A stretch of 64,000 nt of DNA from Lophius americanus (lineage: Eukaryota; Chordata; Actinopteri; Lophiiformes; Lophiidae), in contig JBBDHG010000101.1 in assembly GCA_037951165.1 (NCBI GenBank), positions 1,196,001-1,260,000 on the forward strand. The letters are read 5' to 3'. The position numbers and the translations under genes are program-made. Below the pieces are notes generated by a model. It had not been told where the DNA came from. It worked only from the letters and a program-made list of their open reading frames with translations, and did not search any database. Below, piece after piece: positions 36,893 to 49,500 of this stretch. The first letter of the stretch is position 1. Each line of letters begins with the position of its first letter.

Positions 36893-37880
36893 ATCAACTG
36901 GCTGCACAGTCGGTCTACACTGACACCTTTACAGATTAAAAACAGACAACACACAAACTGATAAAATAGTCAGTCTTTCCTATGTATTCAACTCAGTCAG
37001 ATTCAGAGTCAAATTGTTCTAATTGTAAACAGCCAAAAACAAACAGAACATCAAAAATATATTACTCCTACAGTAATATACAGAGCTTAAAAATACAGCT
37101 ACAGTAACATGTTTTACTTTGATGTGTATTAATTTCAAAGTAATTGCACCAGAATTTAATGGTGAAAAGTTAAGTCAGTTATCTACAGTATTCCTAAGAG
37201 AAGCGATAGTCCAATTATAACGGTAAAAATAACTTCTTTACGTAATTTATATCTTTGGGGCAATTATTTCGAAACGACCTACTGTTCTGGAAATAATAAT
37301 AATAATAATAATAATACATTTAATTTATAATGCACTTTACATTTGGATCAAATCTCAAAGTGCTAAATGCAATGAGGTTTAACATGATTTAATGCAGATT
37401 TTTTTATAACCATCTTATTTGGGTTAACTACATATGATTATATTTGTTATTCCAAAACGTGAGTATTTCCGGTGGTAATTTAACCGTTACAGGTCCATAA
37501 GGTTAATGGCCGTGTTCACCTTTTCATAAAAAAACTAAAAAAAAACAATAGTAAGGGTTAATAATTGTCAACAGTCTACATTAAGTTTCTTCTGTAGACG
37601 CTGAGGCTCTGATGAGCAGAAAATTAAAGAGACAAAAGGTGTTGCTAAGCTAACACCTGACGATGCTGTTGTCGAGCGGCTACACGTGGCTTTTACCAAA
37701 AAATAAAACAAAAAGAGCGCCGTCTAAAATTAATATTACCTTATAGACACATTCAACGGACTGTTCTATTGGTTTTCAGTGTAATTTCTGACGAAATGAG
37801 AAGAATTTAGAAAGCTCAGCCGAGGACCAAATTCACCTCTTGTCGCTAGCAACTTCCGGGGCAACTAATGATGACGCAGT
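36893..37880 (-). promoter_or_regulatory. emc4: emc4 5' UTR, first intron and promoter
   Basis: An acceptor-like site (CTGTGCAG) lies just upstream of the ATG. A donor, GACAAGAG|GTGAAT, is at 37837/37836, and directly upstream of it is CCGGAAGT (37853-37859, ETS/GABP-like), a usual housekeeping promoter site. This suggests a short untranslated exon 1 around 37837-37880. The intron between holds an antisense L2-like tail with an (AAT)n run at 37286-37390. Inference from motifs. Confidence 0.4.
37286..37390 (-). repeat. L2-like LINE 3' tail with (AAT)n
   Basis: (AAT)n at 37291-37317, then TTTATAATGCACTTTACATT and 'ggatcaaatctcaaagtgct'. This is the exact antisense of the tail at 39.2-39.29 kb (AGCACTTTGAGATTTGATCC, AATGTAAAGTGCATTATAAA). 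The two tails face away from each other 1.8 kb apart. Confidence 0.75.
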
Positions 37881-38904
37881 AAGGACGAGTCGAATTTGCG
37901 TCTTAACTGCCCCCTAGTGGCGCTAAAGAGAACTTAAAATCATTCAGTAGGGAAGTGAAGCAAGAATAACGTAACCTGAACTTTGGATGAAAAACTACAC
38001 ATAACCTATACAAAGTTAACTATATTTTCAGCAGCACTTGAAAATTCTGATTGTGTTGAGTTTAATCAGAATCATATGATCCATGTAACTCAATAGAAAT
38101 TCTCAATTGTTTTGATGATGTGTCCTTTTAAAGTTTTAAAGGAAAATTGAATAAATTCCTCTCTTTTTGGACACGACTGAAACAGCAGTTATAATATCTC
38201 ATTCGGAAATAATAAGAAGGAACCCTTTTACCTAACTTCATATAAATTATCTTCATTCATATCCTCTTTGAGGACATACATGTCTCAAAAAATGATTTCC
38301 CACTTTCATAGGACTCAAAAATGGCATCTGATATTTCATCAATTTCAATTATTAGCAACAACATTGATTTTGGCATATTATTGCATTTTTTTTTAGTTTT
38401 AGATTTTGGTTTGGATATCTAAATCCATTGAATGTTTCACCCAGATTTTCTATCCACACCTGCAAATGAAGGTGTCGATTTCCACCCAAACATATCGGAT
38501 CCAGAGTGCTTTGTAAAAAATATTTGGAATGACGGAATTTAACACAGGTACTTAATATTTTCATATTCAATTTCATAAATTCAATCAAAATTCTGATGTC
38601 CAGCTGCCAACCTTTGTCAGGAAATCCTTTTTACCTATAGCTGAATGTAGTAATGAAAAAGCTGTAAAAAACATTAAAAAAAATCTTAGTAGAACTTAAG
38701 TGAAACAAACAGGAAGTGACTGAATAACCTTATTAAGGGTAAATGCTCATATCACTTCATGTACTCCTAATGTAAAGGTCATCAAAATAACTTTTACATA
38801 AAGATTCTAGTTATACATAAAGGGGCTTTTATTACTTACATTCTATACAATTTGGATAACTGTTGGGATAGAAAATCATCCACTTTCAACTATATCTATA
38901 TCTA

Positions 38905-39290
38905 CCTGAAAGAACTACTCACCCCACTGACCTCGACACGATCCCTCCGTTCTACCCACTCATACCGCCTCCTCCTTGCCCGGACTAAGCTCAGCACCAT
39001 GGGAGATCGGGCCTTCTGTTCTTCTGCCCCTCGTCTGTGGAATGCCCTCCCTGACCATCTGAGGGCTCCACAGATGACTGACACATTTAAACAAAGGACT
39101 TAAAACTTTCCTTTTTGGCAGAACCTATAACTGTAATTAACATTAATGCTTTTGGTCACGTTTTTGTATAGTTATTTTATTTTTTTATTGATGCTTTTAT
39201 CTGCTTTTGCCTTGTAGCACTTTGAGATTTGATCCAAATGTAAAGTGCATTATAAATTAAATGTATTATTATTATTATTATTATTATTAT
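38905..39290 (+). mobile_element. L2-like LINE 3' end
   Basis: Open C-terminal segment TSTRSLRSTHSYRLLLARTK, then MGDRAFCSSAPRLWNALPDH and TDTFKQRTLKTFLF. This is the standard RT-downstream tail of fish L2-type elements. It is followed by a 3' UTR ending TAAAGTGCATTATAAATTAAATG(TATT)n at 39265-39290. One frameshift just before TLKTFLF. Confidence 0.8.
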
Positions 39291-39299
39291 ATGCTGAAT

Positions 39300-40350
39300 G
39301 GTAGTTGTGTGTTTGTGGATAAGTTTCAATAAAAAAAAAAAAATGAGAGAAACACAAACTACAAGAGTATAAAAGATTTTATAAGCATTAACCTTTTTTC
39401 CCAAAATCCTTAAACAAATACAATAGCGATGAACATCAATGCACAGTCAGTTTAAAGCAGTAACATTATATATACACACATACTGACAGTTAAATTAAAT
39501 TAAAGAGTAATCATGTAGTACTAAACAGAAAGAGGCGTTCTGGATGGTGCGGGAGCATTATTATGACATGTGAACTCAGGAGTCAACATGAGTACTTCCA
39601 ACCAACGCAATAATTTAGCACGTTTATGAGGGTATAAAGCTCCTGCTCACCAAGTTTAGATCCTCATAGTTTTTCCTTTATTAAATTCCAATACTGAATA
39701 TTTGAGAAAACTGATATTATACAAAACTATCATTTATATAGCAATAAGTATATCTTTTGATAAAGATTTCTTCATATTTCTTTTAAGAAAAGACACTTGA
39801 ACTCCAGTTTATGTTGCTATATTAGATTGTCAGTGCGATATAAACACAGCTGGTGACGGTCAGACTCTAATCTATCCTAAATTGGAGTTAAGGCACAAAG
39901 GCTCACTGTGAAAATCATATGTTTGATTAGAACTGATGAGTTATTTTTAGGATCACCTTATCCCCAATTTATGCCTTTTGTTTATTATTGTTGCAACAGA
40001 GGCACAGAACTAAGTGAAGATTTGCTAAAAAACAAAATACACCATGTTTGATTTTCCTTATAGTTAGGCGATCATTAAACAACACTAAGTGTTGTTTTGA
40101 ACTTCTTAACAGGGTTCAGGGATTGGGAATCAAGACTTTCCATTTGTTGCACAATAACAACAGAGCATCCGAAGTTCCACCTGTATTTTACACAGTCGGT
40201 CAGAAATTCCAAAATGTATCTGCTTGTTCTTTTTGTGAAACACAAGAAAAATATTAACAAAGAGAAAAGAAATATTTTCTCATTTTGAAAAGGTGAATGC
40301 TTCATTCTGTGGGCTGAATGGAATAAATAAAGCATGAGATGCAAACTGAG
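39300..40350. other. Intergenic interval emc4 promoter side to cyld 3' end
   Basis: No exon or transposon protein recognised. The stretch ends near the inferred cyld polyadenylation site. Confidence 0.4.
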
Positions 40351-40371
40351 GCTAAAATCCATATAATACTC

Positions 40372-40377
40372 TTTATT
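40372..40377 (-). terminator. cyld: cyld poly(A) signal
   Basis: TTTATT (AATAAA on the coding strand) 185 nt after the cyld stop. It would give a compact 3' UTR that contains the (GT)n tract at 40501-40545. Confidence 0.55.
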
Positions 40378-40499
40378 GCCAAAGTTGAGGCTGAAATCCC
40401 TCTTTTGTTCTGTTTTTTTAAAGGAGGTGCATTGGTTTAATCTTGAGTGTGCCAGAGGGAAATATTTTTGTATCAATTGGTGTTGTGCGCCTTGCGCTG

Positions 40500-40500
<1 letters not shown>

Positions 40501-40532
<32 letters not shown>

Positions 40533-40545
40533 TGTCTGTGTGTGT
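40501..40545. repeat. (TG)n microsatellite in cyld 3' UTR
   Basis: Fifteen TG units, then TCTG/TG interruptions. Transcribed as CA repeat if the cyld 3' UTR reaches the signal at 40372. Confidence 0.95.
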
Positions 40546-40561
40546 ACACGGTGTCTGGTCA

Positions 40562-43500
40562 TCACTTGTACAGACTGAGCTGAGGGCTGTGGTACAGACA
40601 CATGTAGGAGTCACAGAGCAGACGGCGGGCGGGCTCCTTTAAAGACATGGGATCAACTCTGCTCAGCTCCTCCACTGACAGGCTCAGGTAGCGCCCCACT
40701 TCTGGACAAGCCTTCACCTGGGGGATATTGAAGCCGTTCTCACCACCTTGGTGAGACACACAGAGATACGGGTGCACTTAAATAACAGTTTTTTGTTTTT
40801 GTGTTTGGATCCTGCGGCTGAAGTGAGAGTCTCTGACCATCTCTGTCTGCCATGCTGTCAAAGAAGAGCCAGTCTGTGAGGAGGTGACCGTGCTTGACGA
40901 AGCTCACGTAATGGCTAGTCTCGATGCACGTAACTGCAAAGAGAGACATTCTCTGGCGGGAGCAGTGCAGAGGGCCTGTCCACTGTCCCTCAGGGACGGT
41001 TACCTTTACTGGGCTATGGGACGTCCGCTTCCTGTGACTGTGGACCTGATGTTCAATAAAAGAGATGTAGAGAATCAAAGGTACAGAAGACGCAAGGAGA
41101 GAAAAATCATCAGGACTACTAATAAGTCTTATATCTAGAGAAAGAAGTGGCAACCTGTGTGTTACAGGTCTGGCAGTACTGTTTGAGATGGCCTGGAGTG
41201 ATGTCTACATCTCCATAACACTGGAGACACTCCCACTCAGCTACAGCCTGACAGATGCTGCACTGTCTCAGAGCTAGGAAGACAAAGAAACAAAAACACC
41301 ACTTTATATTTATGTAATTGTCCAAACAGCACATTAAAGTGCAAAAAAAATAAATCCAAAACATCTACGATGCTGCTATAATGCAAATGCTTGGAGACTG
41401 ACTTACTGTCATCCAGCAGGTCTGTGATGTCCAGGTTGAGGGTGGGCAAGATGGCATCATACATTTTGAAGTCCTTTCCAAACCGAGGCATGAGCAGCAA
41501 AAGGCAAGAAGGAGCCTAAGGTGGGGATCAGAGGGAATCCTTTTTTTTTTTATAATGTTCCGAGTTTCATCAAAAATGACCACACCATGAAATCTTGCAT
41601 CTGTTACCTCGACAAATTTGAGACCAGAATGGAGGAAAGAGGACTCCAACATAGCCTGGATGCTGGCGACCCTCATTTTACTGGACGGGGAGGAGAGTGG
41701 GATGGGAGAAGAGACTGGCGATAGAGGTATGGGTGAGGAAGGAGAGGGAGGAAGGGTAGGTGGGAAGAGCTGGTAGAGGTGACACTCCTGAGGCTGCTGA
41801 GTCATTGATCTGCAAGATAGGAGAAAGAAATAACTAGATGAAGAGAGGCGTCGAGTTAGTGACAGTAGTAGTAAAGATTATTATTCCACATTATTATTTT
41901 TATATATGGTTTATATGTGACCTGCTTATTATCATAAAATAGGATCAGATATTTGCTCACCAAGCGCCCCAGTCGTACAAACCTCTTCTTAAAACTAGTT
42001 TTTATGTTAGGGCTGTTTCTCAGTCAAGAGATGCAAACAGTAGAGGATTCCACCTTGATTACTGGTAGATGTTAGCGATGTTAAAGTTGTGTTCTGTGTT
42101 TGGTTGTACAAAACCAGTTCAGTAAGGAGGAGGCCTTGTTATAGTTCACCATCAGTGATCAAGAATCACAGGTTAACAACAAAAGGAATGGTCAGAAAGC
42201 TGTAATTTACAGCATCTTAACATTCCCATATTTGTTCAAGTTATTTCATGGAAGTTATGTGTTTTATTTTAAGTATAACTAATTCTTTCTCATTTCTTAA
42301 CATAGGATTTTGGACAGATTTTAGGTCTACATCAGGTTTATAACCTTGAGAACTGTTTTGTGTGAATTCAATAGGTTAAGTGTTGTTTCAATGTAAGCCC
42401 ACCCACCCAGTGAACAGCATGCTAATAAACACATAAAGCACCTCGTTTAGGACAAAACATTTTATATCAAGCACATGTATAAGGCTTCAGAATTTGATTT
42501 CTGCTAAACATCAAACATTAAGACGACAACTACTTCCCTTTTCAGACATATATAACAGATTGTTTCTGGATTCTTCCATGGTCCTTCACTAACCGCAGAC
42601 AAAGTACTTGTTACCTGTCAAAATCCAAAAAAAGGTTGGAAATTCTCTCACATACACACTCTTTGCTCTATAACCAAGTAATTCATGGTGTTGTGATATG
42701 TGATCGTACACTCATGTCCTCAAACCAATCTCTTCTCCCCACCTGACTATTTTATCTTCTTACAATATCTCATTTTCACATTTGCAGCGAGGGTGTCCAT
42801 ATAGCGTCATTTCAGAAATTTTGTTGGTCGGGACATGTGCCCTAACGGAGAATCATTAAAATAGTTTAAACGGTCTATTGTTGAAATTACCTCATCATGT
42901 TTTATATTTCATGTGCTTTTATTAGAATTCCATTTTCTTCTAATATTTACAACCAAATTGCTGTATAAATAAAAGGATTATCATCTTTGATTACGTATTA
43001 GTGTTAATAATAGAAAAAAGGTATATTCTAGCCCAGCCAGTGTGGAAATTTTTCAACACCATTTGTTATTATAAAAATAAACCTGTGTGAGAGTGAATCA
43101 GGTGGGTGTGTCCATGTGTGACTGATGCAGGTAAAATGTACATGCCGATGTCCCGTGAGGCAAGATGTCATACGTTCCTGACTTTTTTCTTTGAGCTCAT
43201 AAACAAACAGTCACCTGATTTTGAGGAGGGGGTCAACCCGGAGGAGCTGGAAAAGCTTGTTGAGGAATTCTTCTGGATCTGGACAGAACAACAGCAGCAT
43301 GACAGCATTCCTCAGTCAGGTAACACACATACACACGCACACACGCAGGCATGTACACAGTTCATGTCAGATGCAAATGCAGAGTGGTAAAAGCATGAAA
43401 CCCACATTCTTTAACTCTCACCTTTCTCCTGGTTGGTGAAGCCTGTGTCGCTATTTGCAGCCTCCAGCAGTCGTCTCAGGGCCATGGTTTTACTGGCACA

Positions 43501-46500
43501 CACATAGCCGTACCTTACAACACACACAAATTTCAAAATGTCTTGAATGATTATGTAGCAAGAGCCACCGGAAGTGGGCATATTATTCCCGTTTTCTGGA
43601 ATAGCAAAAGGAACCACTTCAGTAGACGGAAGATATGTGTATATTAAACTTTTGTTTAAATATAAGTCTGACTGAGAACATTTTAGCAATTTGGACATAA
43701 GGTAAACAAAAAACATATTTCATGTGACATGGTACATCTTCAGTACAGGGGTGACAGAGAAGCAAGGTTTCAAGCAGAGCATATTAAACAGTTATTAATA
43801 TATGCTAATGAAACAAACACCAGCTTTAAGCTCAAAATAACTCACAAACAAGGAAAATCAATTTTTTATATTTCAAAAATAAAGGTAGGGGTACATTTTT
43901 TTTTTAGCCAAATTCAACTTCCATTTACGCACTATTTCTACACTGAATCTTTTTGTTGTCAGTATACAGTTCTTAGAAGTTAATTACTTTGTTAATTTTT
44001 TTAATTAATGAATTTATTCACATTTCCTTTCCTACCCTTCTAAATAAATAACTAACTTGCCACCCAGCTTCTCTCACCTGTACTCAAGGATGGAAATATC
44101 TTTGTCAGATTCTATTTTATTCTTCCTTATGATGAATAAGGATGATGAGTTTTCAGTTATGTTCTGTATATTAAATTATAACTGACGAACAGTTAAATGA
44201 ACACACATGTTGACCGCTACATCCCATTGGCCTGTAAAGCAGGAAGATTCAGCCGTCAATGTGTCATAAAATAGTCAAAGTCACTTAAATCAGCATAGAC
44301 AGCACTGAATAAAATTAGCATGAAATTAAAATGATTAAAGGGAACTACAATAGCACCATTTTGCTCTAGTTCATTTAAAAAAGGTAGTTAATGAAAAAAT
44401 AAAAAATCCAAGCATTTACATATTCTGTGTATATTTCCTCACCTTCGCAAAGGGTTGACTATCTCACACCGCAGCAGGTCCTGGGCCTGATTGGAGTTTA
44501 GATCCGTTTCAGGGTCAGATGGCCAGAACATGACCCAGTCCGCTGAACTGCAGCAGGAGAACAGGCTGTAGAGAGACAGTCAACATGAACATGGGGAATA
44601 AAATCAGTTACCATAATTATGTTTGGATTAGATTTGCACAATTTTTCTAATAGGCTGGTCATGAAAATTAGATAAATTAATTTTTTTATTATCATCAATG
44701 TAATTCTGGCTCTTTTATCCCACCATTATAGGAATAGCCAAATACCGTCTCTGTCCCATTTATATTTAGACATTCACCTGAAAGCTGTTTGTTACAATCC
44801 AGTCACCTGGATGGACACTTGGTGCTGTGGCATTTGGTAAATTCCAGTGAATTGAGTGTTGATGTGGATCCGTTTGTTCGATTTTTGGTATTCAGAGTTT
44901 TGAACGCAACATTTTTGCTTCAATCGCACAAATTGCCACCTCCAAGATCTTGGACTCCCCTTTCTCATTTTCACAAAAAAACAAAAACATAATGAGCCAA
45001 CTATTTGGCTTCGTGACAAAATGGTCCATGATCTTCACATCAAATGATGTTTGAGAAGTTATGCTACTTGAGAAATTGACAGTCAGGGGGCTAAAGGCTA
45101 ATCTAAAGCAACCAGATGACATCATCAACGAGCACCATCTCAACATTAAACAGTGGAAAATGATGTAGAGATAGTGATGCATGTGTGACTTTTTTTCATC
45201 AAGCAGATGGATTACTTACGATTTGTGTCTACCATCTGTCATGTGTCAATCATCGTATTATTCTGAATGACTGCACACCTAACTGCTTTTCATACTGATA
45301 TATTTGTGTGCTTTAATGCTTCTTCCTACTATACAGCATGGAGTTACATAAGTTTACCTGAACAGCGTAGCGTCCAGGTAGCAGGAGTTGAGGTGGCCCT
45401 GAATGCCTCTCTTCCAGCCTTGATAGAGCTCAGCAGCCACGTCCCCATCCACAGGTGGAGTGTGGTCCTCCACCCGCTCACTGCCCCACTCTGCAAAGGC
45501 TGAGGGCCACAGCGACAGCGGCATCAGTGTCACATAATAAAACTTTGAAGTTATGTTCCTATACACACTTACATTGTTCAAATATCAGGGCTGAGGGAAA
45601 ATTTTCACATGCTACGACAGTATTTTATTACCTACAGAGTTGCATCGCTCAACTTGATTGACAGGTGTCTCAGGGGCAGGAAACCTGGAATCCCACCTGC
45701 AATTGCTAAGCTTGACAAACAGTCCCTTGTTCGCCGGGCAACGGAAGTGACGCTCACCAAGGTAGCTGCCGTCTGTTCCTGCAGAGAGCTCCTGGTCCTA
45801 CCACACAGAGACACACACGCACAATGGCTTTGTTTTCATCAGTGATATTTACTTTAAGAAGTAGCAGCTCTTTGGCCTCTAAATGCTAATATGCAGAACA
45901 AAATCATTGAAATCAAAGTGCTGAGGCATTGCTAACAATAACAATTATTAACATTGAACATAAATCCAATGATCCAATTTTCCAAGTGAATAAATTACAA
46001 TTCCAGTGTAAAGACGGCCAAATCAAAAAAATTCAACTCTCTCTTTAACTCCGCAACAACATCAGACAAGGTCGCTTAATTTCTCCATAATGTCTTGCAC
46101 CGTAAAGCTAAGGTCTCATGATAGTTTGCCCCTCAGAGTAACTCCTGAGTCCTATAGATCAAATCATTATGGATCACCGGGTCTGGAATATGACTTGGAT
46201 CCAGATTAGCCTATTACGCGTGATGATCCATTCGCGATATCTCTCCCCTTTGTCAAAGCAATGAAGGCAAGACCCATGAAGTTCGAGGGTGAATACTTGC
46301 TATTATTCTTATCCTAAAATGGCAAAGAATTCTGGAATGATGATCCGGATCACAATTAAAATCAAATTGTTTCTTGGGCCATGTAACTCAACAATACATT
46401 TCATCAAAATCCATTCTGAACCTTTTGAATAATTCTGCTAAATGACAGATTCAAGAATAAACACCAGGAAAAATATTGTCTCCTTGGCCGAGGTTTAAAA

Positions 46501-49500
46501 AAGTCAATAAAAGAGACATGAGCAGTGACCAGGAGTAAATCCCCGTCATTAATAGGATTAAATTAAACCAGTAATGTTAGATAGGATTTATATGAAAACT
46601 CATGGTTCCTCAAGACTTGGTAAACGTAATGCCTACTTGTAACGCATCCAAAAACAGCTATTATTTTTAATCTGAACAAAATTAATCTACGCTGCTGATG
46701 TTTAAATTAGATATATTTAAAATCATACAGTAAATGACATAAATGAGAAAAAAAGAGGCAAATAAAATAGAGCTTAAAGACAATACTTTTACATAATAAT
46801 TAATAAAAGGGTAATTCTCATATAAGGTAGGCAGATTAAATGTTTTTCCCTTGTCTACTGATGATAACTGAAAACAGAGACAGTTTTTATAGGTGAGCAT
46901 CAACTAAGTTTAACAGCACCACAACACAGTAACTTTGATTTAGTTGTTATAGATGCCATTTTGCAGATATCAATATTTTCAATCTTATTTTCATATATGA
47001 GACTATTAAAAGCGGCTACTGCTGTGTTTTGATTGTTGGTGGTAAGTCAATCATTTATTTAATGTTTGAATAAAGGATTATAAGACTAAAACTTGTCTCT
47101 ATATGTCAGCCCTGTGATGAACTCGCAACTCGCCCTTAGTGTTACTTTTCCTTCACTCTATTATAATAATAATATATTTTACGAATAAAACGCTTTCCAA
47201 GACTGCGCAGTCGTTTTATAGGTACATAAAAATGTAACAAAATAAAAGTCAGTTTGGCACTTAGACGCTGATCAGGAGGAGTGGTAAAGGATAATGAATG
47301 GATGGACGGAAAATTATAAAAAGGGTAAAAATCTTGTTTTACTACAGACAGACAGTATTTTCATCTTACCAGCTCAATGCCAGCCACTTGTTCTGAAATC
47401 CCATTGATCTGTCCAATCCAGCGAATTACACCAAAAAGTGGTGGGTTGTTCACTTCGACCATCGATCCAACCTCCCACTCGTCCTCCGCTCCCGCTTCGT
47501 CGTCCTCCTGTGCAGCTCCAGTCTCATCTGGTGACCTCAGTGGTAAGGGAGGAGCGTGCACACCATTGGTGTGCTGCAGCTGGTCGGTCGAGGTCGGTGA
47601 TGTTGGGTTGCGAGGTTTGGGATGTGGGAGAGGGGGAGCAAGCAGGGGCTTGTGGATGGGTTTTGGCTGGATCAGTGGAGGAGGTTTAAGTGCTCTTTTC
47701 GTCGGAGGCATCATTGCAATCTTGGGAGAGGAGGCGGGGGGTGATGTGGGACCTGGTTTAGCGATGGGAGGCGGCACAGGCTTCAGGATGGATTTGGGAA
47801 TTTGAGGAAGGGGGTTGTGATGGTGAGATGTAGGCTCTGAGGAAAAGTGGTTCAAGAGGTTTGATAAGGCTTTTAAAGTTGTGCTTCAATTTTCCTTTAT
47901 TCTCATAAAATGTTTTATTCCACCGCAAAAAACAATTTCTTTTTATTCTGACGGTAGAGTTTAAGTTAAGCCTTTATTTTTAGTTTCACCTTTCTGATAT
48001 AGAGTATATCTTCTTACCTCAATCCAAAAAAACAAAAGAAAAACAGTAACATCTCTACATTATCCATACAGATTTGAAAAAAAAAAACCCCCCCACCTCT
48101 TAGCTGGTCCATGATAACATGGTTCTAATAGCCTCGGTAAACCGCTATAGCAAAGGCTGAAAACATATAAGATCAGCCATAACATAATAAACACCTGCTT
48201 AACATTGTGTAGGTTCACCTTTTGCCGCCAAAACAGCCGACTTGTCGAGCCATGGCCTCCAGACCTCTGTTGTGATTGTGGCATAAAGACATTGGAAGCA
48301 GATTCTTAAAGTCATGAAAGCTGCAGGGAGAGAGCTCCATAGATCATACCTGTTTCTCCAACACATCCCACTGATGCTGGATTGGGATTGGGATGTGGGG
48401 AATTTGGAGGTCCAGTTAACACCTTGAACTCATTGTGGTCTTTCTAAAACCATTTTTCCAGTTTAACTGGCCACTCCTGATAGAGAATAGTTTCCAGGAA
48501 GAGGATGCACTTGGTTTGCAGCTATGTTTCGGTAAGTGCAACATGTCAAAGTAACATCCACATGAATGCCAGGACCAAAGGTTTCCGACTGAACTTTGGC
48601 CAAAGCATCACACTGTCTCTCTTGGCTTGCCTTATTCCCATAGTGCATCCTGGTGCCATCCGTCGCCCGGGTAAACTAAACACGCACCTGGATGTCCAAG
48701 TGATATAAAAGAAAATATGATTGATCAGATCGGGCCACTTTTTTCCTGTGGTCCAGCTCTGATGCAGACGGGCCTGTACTTGGCCCAAAACAATACACGG
48801 AGTGTTCAAACAACTTCCATCCAAATCAGAATTAGCGTTTTTTGTGTATGATAGTAAGTCTCCTGGGGGATTGGAAAAGAAAGGCCTTCTCTCCCCATGT
48901 GCATCAATGAGCTTTGAGCGACCATGACGCTGCTTCTGATTCACAAGTTGCCCTTCCTTAGACAACTCTGGTAGGAATTAACCACTGCAGACCATGAACA
49001 TCTGCAGCTTTAGAGATGCCCTTCTCAAAGTTGTTCAGATCCCTATGCCTGGTTATTTTTTCTGCTTCAGGACAAGTTCACTTACTGCCAGCTCTACCCC
49101 ACCAGCTGACATATTCCATTCCAACAAGATAGGAAATTGTTATTTTGACGTTACCTATTAGTGGTTATTATGTTATGGCTGATCAGTATAATATTGCTGG
49201 TTTTCAGAGGCCTTGTTGTGTAAAAAGATGTCTCACCTGAGGAAACCTTTGTGATCGACACAAGGGATCCATAAAGCGGGGAAGGAATGTGGCAGAGCTT
49301 CTCTCCTTTATAAGTGCCATCCCAGTTACCGACTGGAAGGTCCTTTGACAACAGAGCGAAACATGAAGGGAGAATTTTAACAATGAAAGAAATTAGCAAA
49401 ATGTGTATCATGTCTACATACAATTTCCCTTACAATACTATGACGAAAACTCTTTTTAAAGTTATCTTTAGTTTAAGGGTAATCAACCACACACATCGAG

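Noticed and set aside
40075..40614. 179-aa minus-strand ORF
   Set aside because: It spans the (TG)n tract and overlaps the cyld last exon in another frame; composition is His-Thr repeat and no family resemblance.
47090..47300. Possible L2-like LINE tail (CCTGTGATGAACTCG ... GGATAATGAATGGATGG)
   Set aside because: Words resemble a common fish repeat but are split by unrelated sequence; too weak to annotate.
47377..47805. 142-aa plus-strand ORF, Gly/Ser-rich
   Set aside because: Antisense shadow of cyld exon 6; Gly-rich only because the coding strand is Pro-rich.
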